64,000 bases of DNA from the NCBI GenBank assembly GCA_039819665.1, contig JBCBRM010000042.1, positions 1 to 64,000 of the forward strand. The letters are read 5' to 3'. Of the stretch, positions 31,877 to 39,824 are shown in pieces; position 1 is the first letter of the stretch, and each line of letters begins with the position of its first letter. Origin of the DNA: JAWPMV01 sp039819665. Lineage in GTDB: Bacteria; Bacteroidota; Bacteroidia; J057. Under the pieces are notes generated by a model. It searched no databases. It was not told where the DNA came from and saw only the letters and a program-made list of their open reading frames with translations. Position numbers and translations under genes: made by a program.

Positions 31877-34753
31877 ATGCGTACATTTCTCCAGCAGATC
31901 ATAGCAGAACTCAAAAGCGACTACGGAAAGGAAATTTCCGAGCTTTGCATAATAGTACCTACGCGTCGTGCTGTTGAATTTCTCCGCGAAGCTATTCGAG
32001 AAGAATATCGCGAAAGCATCTGGGCACCTAAAATGCTTTCTATTCAGGACTTTGTCAGAGGAATTAGTGGGCGAGAATTTCCAGAGACCATGCCGCTCGT
32101 TTTTGAGCTATACAAGGTCTATTTGGATCGCATGCGGGAAGATAATGCCAGTTTCTACGAATCCCTCGAATCTTTCTATGCCTGGGGAGAAATGCTGGTG
32201 AAAGACTTTGATGAGATTGACAAATACCTCGTCAATGCCGGCGACCTTTTCCGCAACATCCGAGAGCTCAAAGAAATCGATGAGTTCTTTCACCTGGATG
32301 AGCTCGATCTCGAACCTATTCGTCGATTTTGGGAGACCTTACAAGGCAAAGGGAAAGACCTGACCGAAGTACAGGAACAATTCCTAAAGATCTGGCAAGT
32401 TCTCTATGATATTTATACAAACTTTCGCGAGAAGTTGTACCGCGAAAACTATTCCTATGACGGAATGGCCTACAGAAATATCATCGGGTTATTAGAGGAG
32501 GGTAAACTAGAGCTTCCGTACCCTAATATCATTTTTGTAGGCTTTAATGCTTTATCACGCGCGGAGGAAAAACTCATGGAGCTTCTCCTCAAGGAAAAGC
32601 GTGCCCGGGTGTATTGGGATGTGGATCATGCGTATTTTTCTTTGAAGAAAGAGGCTTTGATGACTGGGGAAGAGCCTGGTAAATTTATCCAGGAATATCA
32701 TCAGAAGTGGAAAGATATCGGGAGCTATCTCATCGTCCACGATATGATGGGGGAGGAGAAACATGTTTATCATACGGGAGTCCCCCTGGAAGTAGGACAA
32801 GCGCAGTATTTGGGCAACTTATTAAGAGATACTGAGATTCCGGAAGAGGATTTTAGGAAGACTGCTCTCGTTTTAGCAGACGAAAAATTGCTGTTTCCGG
32901 TTTTGTATGCGCTTCCTTCTCATATCGACAAGCTTAACATTACGATGGGTTTTCCCTTACGGCAAACCAATGTTTTCAACCTCCTGATGAGTGTGATGCG
33001 CTTGCTGAGAAATATGCGGATGGAGAAAAATGAGCTTACCTTTTCGCATAAAGAAGTCAGCGAAATCCTCAATAATCCCTATGTAAAGTCTGCCCAAACA
33101 GAGCTAAGCGAAGAAATCCAGTTCGCTATCAATAAGCATAATTGGGTGTATATCTCCGGAAAAGAGTTGAAAAAACGAAAGCTAGACGATTTACTCACAC
33201 ATATTTTTTCGCCCCCAAACTTCACTTCGCGTAAAGTTGATCTAAAGAAGTTGCTGGATTACTGTAAGGGGGTCTTTGATTTTCTTTTAGCTGATGCACA
33301 GGTCAGGCAGAATTATCTGGAGACAGAGTATATTTTCAAGTTTAGCCTTTCTTTTAATCAGCTTCAGGACGTACTACTTAAATATAAGCCAGAGCTGAGT
33401 ATGCTTGGTTTTACTCGCTTATTCAGAGAGGTAGTTCAAAAACTCAGGATTCCTTTTGAGGGAGAGCCATTGGAAGGAATGCAATTGATGGGATTTCTGG
33501 AAACCCGGGTACTGGATTTTGAGAAGGTTTATATTTTAGCGGCTAATGAAGGCAATCTGCCGGATACCAGTTCGGGAAATAGTTTTATCCCATATAATCT
33601 TCGTAAAGGCTTTGGTTTACCGACCTATGAGGAAAAGGATGCTATTTACGCATATCACTTCTACCGACTGTTACAAAGAACCAAAGAAGTGCATCTGATC
33701 TACAATTCTGTGGTAAGTGATTCGACGGGTAGTGCCAAAGAAATCAGTCGCTTTATCCGTCAGATCCGACATTTCTTTCGCCAGCAAAACAATTTCCACA
33801 TCCATGAAGGGCTGGTAAGTACAGCAGCTCCTTTTTCCGAGCAAGCCCGTATAGAAATCGCCTCGGATATAGATACCAAAAGACTATTTCTGGGCCGATT
33901 TTCTGGAGGGGGGCGAAATTATCTTTCAGCAACCGCTTTAAATACCTGGATCAATTGTCGCTTGAAATTCTATTTCAAATATCTAGCTCGGATCAAAGAG
34001 GCCGATGAGGTGGAAGAAAGTATGCAAGCCAATACGTTGGGAACAGTGCTTCATGAAGCGATGGAAGAGTTGTATAAGCCTCATCGTGGGAAAGAAGTAG
34101 ATGATAAGCTCATCGCTAACCTCCTAAAATCTGTTGACCGGGTAGTGGAGGATCGATTTGTGGCAAATGGCTTAGGTAAAGTGGAGGATTTGCAGGGGAA
34201 AAATCTGCTTTTGCATCGGGTTATTCTTCGCTTATGCAGCCGTATGTTGAAGCAGGATATGGAGAGTCAGGCATTTCAAGTGATTGGTTTGGAAGCGGAT
34301 CAGTTTGAGCAGAAACTTGAGATCGCGGGACAACATTTCGCCATTAATGGAAGTTTGGACAGGGTTGATCAGTTAAGTGAGACAAAAACCATCCGAATTC
34401 TGGATTACAAGACAGGTAAGGTGGCACTGAATGACAGAGCCGACCTGGATAAAATTTTCAGCAATTCGAAAAACAAGGAGATGTTTCAGGGCTTTTTGTA
34501 TGCCTGGTTGTATAAGAGAAAGTTTCCGGATGCCCGGGTGAAAGTGGGATACTATACGGCCCGTCACTTGAGTGATGGGATTCAGTTTTTGCGAAAGGGG
34601 GCTGATATCGGAGACATGGAACTGCAGGCTTTTGAAACAAAGCTTTTCGAACTCATAGAAAAGATGTACACAGAGAACTATACGCAGACAGATGATGAGA
34701 GCAAGTGTAGCTATTGTCCGTATAATGCGATTTGTAATCGGAAAGTTACCTAA
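31877..34753 (+). CDS. AddB-like PD-(D/E)XK nuclease with iron-sulfur cluster
   Basis: A 958-residue cytoplasmic protein with the architecture of AddB, the second subunit of the helicase-nuclease that processes DNA double-strand breaks. The N-terminal helicase-like half lacks a true Walker A (IIVPTRRAVEFL), as in AddB. The C-terminal RecB-type nuclease has HEAME, Asp828 (GSLDRVD) and the Asp843-Tyr-Lys845 core (ILDYKTGK). Four cysteines in the AddB pattern hold a 4Fe-4S cluster: Cys694 (INCRLKFYF), then Cys944, Cys947 and Cys953 (CSYCPYNAIC). The expected AddA partner is not next to it. It is shorter than Firmicutes AddB, as usual in Bacteroidota. Confidence 0.88.
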   Translation: MRTFLQQIIAELKSDYGKEISELCIIVPTRRAVEFLREAIREEYRESIWAPKMLSIQDFVRGISGREFPETMPLVFELYKVYLDRMREDNASFYESLESFYAWGEMLVKDFDEIDKYLVNAGDLFRNIRELKEIDEFFHLDELDLEPIRRFWETLQGKGKDLTEVQEQFLKIWQVLYDIYTNFREKLYRENYSYDGMAYRNIIGLLEEGKLELPYPNIIFVGFNALSRAEEKLMELLLKEKRARVYWDVDHAYFSLKKEALMTGEEPGKFIQEYHQKWKDIGSYLIVHDMMGEEKHVYHTGVPLEVGQAQYLGNLLRDTEIPEEDFRKTALVLADEKLLFPVLYALPSHIDKLNITMGFPLRQTNVFNLLMSVMRLLRNMRMEKNELTFSHKEVSEILNNPYVKSAQTELSEEIQFAINKHNWVYISGKELKKRKLDDLLTHIFSPPNFTSRKVDLKKLLDYCKGVFDFLLADAQVRQNYLETEYIFKFSLSFNQLQDVLLKYKPELSMLGFTRLFREVVQKLRIPFEGEPLEGMQLMGFLETRVLDFEKVYILAANEGNLPDTSSGNSFIPYNLRKGFGLPTYEEKDAIYAYHFYRLLQRTKEVHLIYNSVVSDSTGSAKEISRFIRQIRHFFRQQNNFHIHEGLVSTAAPFSEQARIEIASDIDTKRLFLGRFSGGGRNYLSATALNTWINCRLKFYFKYLARIKEADEVEESMQANTLGTVLHEAMEELYKPHRGKEVDDKLIANLLKSVDRVVEDRFVANGLGKVEDLQGKNLLLHRVILRLCSRMLKQDMESQAFQVIGLEADQFEQKLEIAGQHFAINGSLDRVDQLSETKTIRILDYKTGKVALNDRADLDKIFSNSKNKEMFQGFLYAWLYKRKFPDARVKVGYYTARHLSDGIQFLRKGADIGDMELQAFETKLFELIEKMYTENYTQTDDESKCSYCPYNAICNRKVT

Positions 34754-34798
34754 ATTTCCTCTTTCCCTTTACTCCTCAAAATCAAACTCTTCATACAT

Positions 34799-34835
34799 AA
34801 AAAATCCTGCCGCTCTGCAAAGCAACAGGATTTTT
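34799..34835. terminator. Bidirectional terminator between AddB-like and TPR genes
   Basis: A 10-bp stem (aaaaatcctg/caggattttt) with a 16-base loop and T/A runs at both ends, lying between convergent genes. Confidence 0.8.
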
Positions 34836-34854
34836 ATTTCAGAATTACTCCTGG

Positions 34855-36045
34855 TTATTTCCTCAAATCAATCTGGTAAAAGTTCCAGGCACCATTTCTT
34901 TGATTCTTTCCTTCCACGATATTGATGAAACCGATATTATCATCGATTCTTTCAAATTCGAGGATGAAATATTGATAGCCGTTGGGCTTTAGTTCTGTGG
35001 TATTTGGATAGAAGGCCATATCCTTCACATTTCTCAGCTTATAAGTTTTATGGCGGTTGCTACCTCTACCTACAATTTTGAAAGCTTCAGAAGATGATTT
35101 TGGCGCCAAACTTACCCAGTGAGAATCTCTACTAGCATTACTTACCTTTATTCGGACAAAAGTCGAGCGATCTGTGATCACAACTCTTTCAATGTCCAGG
35201 TAATTCTGAGAAGCTCCCAAAAACTTGGGATTTTTATAGGTCTTACCTCTTTTCCCTACTTTTCTTTTGATGAAAACTTTTGGCTTCAAAAGTCGGTCAA
35301 AGATATTCTCGTCTTTTGGATCATCAGCGTCCATTTCATCTCTGGCAACCTCTTCTTCTCTAGCTTCTCTCACATCTATCATCATGGAATAAGCGTCCCT
35401 ATCACTAACTTCCCAAAGCGCAACAGGCCTGCGGTTGAACTCATTTTCATAGCCACGTTTCGCTTTGTCAGAACTGCTATCTCTTCCATTTTTTTTGCGC
35501 TTGTTAATAGAGGCTTCATCTACAATCTGTAGCTCATTTGAACGATCATAATCGGCACTTCGTTCATTGTCGCGGATGATTTCTGAATCCGGGTCATAGT
35601 TTCTGGCCGTTTCGAAGGCTTTTTCAGCAGCTGTTCTTTTCCCCATTTTAAAGCGGGTAACTGCAAGATTATTATACAATCTTGCATACCGCTGGTTGAG
35701 ATCTTCATCGCCATTAGGATCGAGCAAAACGAAATCGTCTCCTACTCGACGACTAGATCCTCTGTCAGGTTTGGGCAAAAGCTCAATAGCTTCCAGATAA
35801 TCTAATTCAGCTTCGCGGTATTCACCTAACTTAAAAAAGGCATTTCCTCTATATTCATAGAGGTCTTTATAATAAGTATCTATCTGAGCAACTTCTTCAA
35901 AATAATATACCGCACGCTCATAGTCTCTATCAAAATAGGCTTCCCTTCCCCTATCCATAAAACGCTCCGTTTCATCTTGTGCAATAGCAGGGCTTAGGAT
36001 CAAAAAGCTCAGGAGGCCAAACAAATAAATTCTTAATGATTTCAT
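34855..36045 (-). CDS. Exported TPR protein, tandem paralogue 2
   Basis: A 396-residue protein with a signal peptide (cleavage after SPAIA). Two to three TPR units follow (residues 25-165: REAYFDRDYERAVYYFEEV, NAFFKLGEYREAELDYLEAI, and a third after a short insert). A charged low-complexity linker comes next. The C-terminal ~140 residues are a beta-rich domain (ITDRSTFVRIKVSN ... GYQYFILEFERIDDNIGFINIVEGK) ending GAWNFYQIDLRK. The same C-terminal domain ends the upstream neighbour, showing tandem duplication. The C-terminal domain is unfamiliar; it may bind a ligand in the periplasm. Spacing of 31 bp to the upstream gene indicates an operon. Confidence 0.85.
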   Translation of the reverse strand: MKSLRIYLFGLLSFLILSPAIAQDETERFMDRGREAYFDRDYERAVYYFEEVAQIDTYYKDLYEYRGNAFFKLGEYREAELDYLEAIELLPKPDRGSSRRVGDDFVLLDPNGDEDLNQRYARLYNNLAVTRFKMGKRTAAEKAFETARNYDPDSEIIRDNERSADYDRSNELQIVDEASINKRKKNGRDSSSDKAKRGYENEFNRRPVALWEVSDRDAYSMMIDVREAREEEVARDEMDADDPKDENIFDRLLKPKVFIKRKVGKRGKTYKNPKFLGASQNYLDIERVVITDRSTFVRIKVSNASRDSHWVSLAPKSSSEAFKIVGRGSNRHKTYKLRNVKDMAFYPNTTELKPNGYQYFILEFERIDDNIGFINIVEGKNQRNGAWNFYQIDLRK

Positions 36046-36076
36046 TGTGTTGTATAGTCTGTTGTTTAAGCGATAA

Positions 36077-37201
36077 CTAATTGCGACTCAATTCTATATC
36101 GTACATATTCCATGCACCGGGCTTTTGGGTTTTTCCCTCAAGTAGGTGAAAGAACCATACATCGTCATCCAATCTTTCAAATTCTGCAATGAATACCTTT
36201 GTTCCACGAGCTTTGAGATTGTAGGAGTTTCCTTGTGCCCATCCATCAAGGCTTTTGATGGCTTTTAGCGTATAGATTCTCCCGAAAGATCTATCTGTAA
36301 TATACCAGGCTCCACTTTTCTTCTGCTTGGCCAATTTTACAGGGAAAGATTTATCGCTCAGGTTTTTTAGGGTAAAGCTCAGCATAGTCGAGTTTTTAGT
36401 GATCCAAACCTGGTCCAGTTTCAACTGGATATCAGTCCTGGGACCTATACTGATCATGGAGCTGTTGTATTTATATTCTCTTTTACTGTTGCGTGTTTCA
36501 TTGTTGAACTTATCCAGATCCTGGTTTTTGTTATCTCCGGGACGAGTTGGATTGTATTTGCTCGGACGTGTAGAGCTGCTGGAGGAAGAATTTCTATCGT
36601 CATCCCTATCCCTACTTTCCCAGGGTCTGTCGCGTTCTCTATCGTCTCTGTCTCTCCCTGAATCCCCGTAACCACTGCCGTAATTGCCATTATTATAGAT
36701 ATCATCCTCATCTCGCCAGCTTCGAGGTCTTCTTGGTTCTTCATAGGCAATGCCTTCGGCATTGAGTAGTCTTCTGGCTTCCAGATAGTTATCGTTAGCG
36801 TCTTTGTTGTTAGGATCTATCTGTACCGCTTCGAAGAAATAGTTAGCAGCTGCCCGAAACATATTCATGTCCCCTGCTGCGACTCCTGCATTGTTCCATA
36901 GGTTGGCGTTGTCTGGATCCAGGTCAATGGCTTCTTCATAGTCGCTCAAAGCCTGTTCAAATTTTTCTAATTGATAATAGGCATCTCCACGTGCTTCATA
37001 AACATTGGGATGCTTGTCATTCAATTCCACAACTTTGTCAAAAGTATCAATCGCATCGTAGAATTGTCTGTTTTTGAATTGTTGTAGACCTTCCAGATAC
37101 AATTTTTCGGCGCGAAAGGATCGAATGGTTGGATTTCGATCTTGCGCATTAATCCAAAGAGGGAAGAGAATGAGCGCTGAAAGCAAAAGATTTCGAGTCA
37201 T
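36077..37201 (-). CDS. Exported TPR protein, tandem paralogue 1
   Basis: A 374-residue protein with a signal peptide (cleavage after WINA). Three well-formed TPR units occupy residues 30-140 (LEGLQQFKNRQFYDAIDTFDKV, DAYYQLEKFEQALSDYEEAIDLDP, NNAGVAAGDMNMFRAAANYFFEAVQIDP). An Arg/Asp/Ser/Gly-rich linker (about 155-225) is highly charged and probably disordered. The C-terminal beta domain (ITKNSTMLSFTLKN ... TKVFIAEFERLDDDVWFFHLLEGK) ends GAWNMYDIELSRN and is homologous to that of the following gene. The two proteins probably work together or as alternatives in the periplasm. Function unknown. Confidence 0.85.
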   Translation of the reverse strand: MTRNLLLSALILFPLWINAQDRNPTIRSFRAEKLYLEGLQQFKNRQFYDAIDTFDKVVELNDKHPNVYEARGDAYYQLEKFEQALSDYEEAIDLDPDNANLWNNAGVAAGDMNMFRAAANYFFEAVQIDPNNKDANDNYLEARRLLNAEGIAYEEPRRPRSWRDEDDIYNNGNYGSGYGDSGRDRDDRERDRPWESRDRDDDRNSSSSSSTRPSKYNPTRPGDNKNQDLDKFNNETRNSKREYKYNSSMISIGPRTDIQLKLDQVWITKNSTMLSFTLKNLSDKSFPVKLAKQKKSGAWYITDRSFGRIYTLKAIKSLDGWAQGNSYNLKARGTKVFIAEFERLDDDVWFFHLLEGKTQKPGAWNMYDIELSRN

Positions 37202-37403
37202 TTTCTTAGGATTTAGCTTTTTCCGAAAAAGGAAGAAGTTTTTGTTAAATTTTCACTTTAAGTGCGAAGGGTTAATTTGCTCATTGTTAAGGTGTTTCAT
37301 TCCTAATTCAGGATGAAGGTAGGAAACAATTATTAATTACACAAAATTGAATGGAAAGAAATTTGGTACCATTCGCGTTTTCGTTTGTGTTTTAAAGCAG
37401 AAA

Positions 37404-37431
37404 TATCCCGTCTTTATGATAAGACGGGATA
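37404..37431 (-). terminator. Hairpin downstream of first S8 protease gene
   Basis: A perfect 11-bp stem (tatcccgtctt/aagacgggata) with a 6-base loop. Read leftward it is followed by TTTCTGCTTT. It lies 65 bp beyond the stop codon at 37496. Confidence 0.6.
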
Positions 37432-37495
37432 AGGCATGATTTTCCATATAAGCCGTAAAGCTTATCGAATTTTTCGTACAGCAGTAAAAAATAGC

Positions 37496-39625
37496 CTAAG
37501 GAAGGATATGGAAGCTTTTGGTAGATAAAATTCCTAGTTGGCCTCTTAAGATGAGAAAATAAAGGCCTGAATTCCAGTTGTTTAAATTGATGGATTCTGT
37601 CTGCAAATCTATTGCTCCATTCACATTTTCTTCAAATACTTTCCTTCCCTGAATATCTATTATTTCAAGTATTGCCTGTTTATTTCTGGGAATATAAAAA
37701 TCAAGTTTTAGCTGATCTTTGGCAGGATTAGGGTAAAGTGAATTGATAAAATAGTGTCCCGCCGGAGCTTGTTTTAACTCTAAAACTTCTGAATAGGAAA
37801 ATGCCCCGTTTTGGTCAACTTGTTTGATCCGATAGTAATTTTTCAGGGGAAAAGGAGAGGGATCATTGAAGCGATACCTCTGAATACTGCTACTATTTCC
37901 TGCTCCTTCTACTTCGCCTATCCTTTCAAATGCTCCTCCCTTACTTCTTTGAATTTCGAAATAGGCATTATTGTTTTCCAGAGCTGTAGCCCAGTACAAA
38001 TTGGCCATTCCTCCCTCGATTTCTCCCATAAACTCTAACCATTCTACTGGAAAACCTCCTAAGGCTGCGCTAAGTGCGTCAAAGGCATTGAGTCTTCCAT
38101 AACCGGTAGAATCATCCACACCCGGGCTTCCCATATCAATAGCTGTACTGGTCAGAATACTTTTTACCGCAACATCTGTGAGATTTGAATCAACAGAAAT
38201 GATCAATGCTGCAATTCCTGAGGCAAATCCACAAGCACTCGAGGTTCCTCCTGCCTCATCTACATAATTTCCAGTAGTAAATCCTAATGCCCCCATCCTG
38301 TCTATGGTTCTGATATCTGACTGGTCATCACTTACCGGTACGCAAACATCTACTTCTGGGCCAAATGGGCTATAAGGAGGCAATTCTCCAGTTTTTGTAA
38401 TAGAGCCTACCGTAAAAACAATAGGATTATTACCCGGAAAGTTCACGCAGGTCCTACCCGGATCATTCTTACCTGAAGCAAAAATTACGATAGCACCTTT
38501 ACCATTTCTTCCCATAGTCTGGGCATTATTTATCGCGCTAATAATGGCAGGGAACAAATCGGGATCGCAAGAAGGATATCCCCAGGAGTTATTGATGATA
38601 TGGGCTTTACCCTGATTCCAAATCCATTCCATACCCGTAGCGACATATCCTAATAGAGTTGAAACATCTGCTTCAACATATACTGGTAGAATACGGGAAT
38701 TTGGAGCTACACCGGCCGCTCCCAAATTATTATGTGTCGATGCGATAACTCCTGAAATAGAAACCCCATGCCCTTCATAGGAAAATTGTGGCTCTCCATT
38801 TCCGGTTCCGGCCGGAGAATATCCAGTAAGGACCCGATCAGAATTATCGCTAGGATCTTTCATGTCTTCGTGAGGCTCCGCTCCTTCATCTACCATACCT
38901 ACAATCACCCAATCATCTCCCAATGAAATATCCCAGGCTTCTACCGCATCTATATCCATGTCTACGGTTCCGGTTTGCCCATCCACAGTTTGCCCTGTAT
39001 TATGTAGGGTGTATTGTTCAGAGAACTTTGGGTCAGAGGGGGTATGGTATAAAACAGGCTTCGCCATAAAATTGGGATGTGCCCAATTGACCATGCCTGA
39101 TTCAAAAAGTTCGTTTGCTAATTCGAGGCTATGTCGGAGTTTGGAAACTTCGATAAAGTAAAGGCCTACTTCATTTTGTCCTATTTTTGCTCCTTCGTAT
39201 TTATGTAAAATTTCTTTTGCGTCCCCATCCTTCCATTTATCACCGGGTTCGAAGAGAATTTGCTCAGATAACCAGACTGGCAGATCCTCATTTATCTTAA
39301 AGCCCCAGGAGACGTCTTGTACCAATGCAGGATTTGGAAAAAATTCCTTAATAAGCTCATCAAGACTTTTCGTGGACGATTCTTTAAGGCGGATGATGAT
39401 ACGCGGGGTTGGTCCTTGCTTCTTTCCATGGACTTCTTCAATAAGTGGATGAGAAGCATGAATGATCTTTTGCCAGGAATACGCATCTTTAAAGTAAACC
39501 GAAAGTGAGTTTCTGGTCTCATATAAAGACTTTTTTTCCTCGAAGGTGTAGTATCCGAGATTTTGGGCTTGAGACAATGAGAAAAGCAGAGGAAATAAGA
39601 TAAAAATTCTAAAGTACCTTGACAT
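37496..39625 (-). CDS. Subtilisin-like (S8) serine protease with T9SS sorting domain
   Basis: A 709-residue secreted protease. After a signal peptide (cleavage after SLSQA), residues 22-190 form a propeptide-like region, ending in a fervidolysin-like N-terminal segment (MVNWAHPNF). The catalytic domain has Asp246 (VDEG), His286 (YEGHGVSISG), the oxyanion Asn346 (INNSWG) and Ser462 (GGTSSACGFASG), all intact. It is followed by the 'PVEWLEF' domain (from about 529) and a C-terminal sorting domain (LYPNPAKDQLKL) ending SFHILP. The protein should therefore be an active surface-attached or released protease. Its upstream neighbour has the same plan throughout; the two arose by tandem duplication. 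Confidence 0.94.
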   Translation of the reverse strand: MSRYFRIFILFPLLFSLSQAQNLGYYTFEEKKSLYETRNSLSVYFKDAYSWQKIIHASHPLIEEVHGKKQGPTPRIIIRLKESSTKSLDELIKEFFPNPALVQDVSWGFKINEDLPVWLSEQILFEPGDKWKDGDAKEILHKYEGAKIGQNEVGLYFIEVSKLRHSLELANELFESGMVNWAHPNFMAKPVLYHTPSDPKFSEQYTLHNTGQTVDGQTGTVDMDIDAVEAWDISLGDDWVIVGMVDEGAEPHEDMKDPSDNSDRVLTGYSPAGTGNGEPQFSYEGHGVSISGVIASTHNNLGAAGVAPNSRILPVYVEADVSTLLGYVATGMEWIWNQGKAHIINNSWGYPSCDPDLFPAIISAINNAQTMGRNGKGAIVIFASGKNDPGRTCVNFPGNNPIVFTVGSITKTGELPPYSPFGPEVDVCVPVSDDQSDIRTIDRMGALGFTTGNYVDEAGGTSSACGFASGIAALIISVDSNLTDVAVKSILTSTAIDMGSPGVDDSTGYGRLNAFDALSAALGGFPVEWLEFMGEIEGGMANLYWATALENNNAYFEIQRSKGGAFERIGEVEGAGNSSSIQRYRFNDPSPFPLKNYYRIKQVDQNGAFSYSEVLELKQAPAGHYFINSLYPNPAKDQLKLDFYIPRNKQAILEIIDIQGRKVFEENVNGAIDLQTESINLNNWNSGLYFLILRGQLGILSTKSFHILP

Positions 39626-39771
39626 ACAGGTTTAGGATTCTAGTTAGCTCGGAGCGAATTTATCTAATTGGATGGCGAAAAAGCCCCAATTGGTGCTCAA
39701 TCGCAGGAATCGGTGTACAAGTGGAAAAAAGAGACTATTGAATTATTCCGATATTTCGATCCCTAAAATTA

Positions 39772-39804
39772 AAAGCTCTTTCTACCTGCTGTAGAAAGAG
39801 CTTT
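39772..39804 (-). terminator. Intrinsic terminator of second S8 protease gene
   Basis: A perfect 14-bp stem (aaagctctttctac/gtagaaagagcttt) with a 5-base loop. Read leftward it is followed by TAATTTTAGG. It separates the two protease genes, so each has its own transcript end. Confidence 0.8.
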
Positions 39805-39824
39805 CCTATCGTTGAACTATATTT

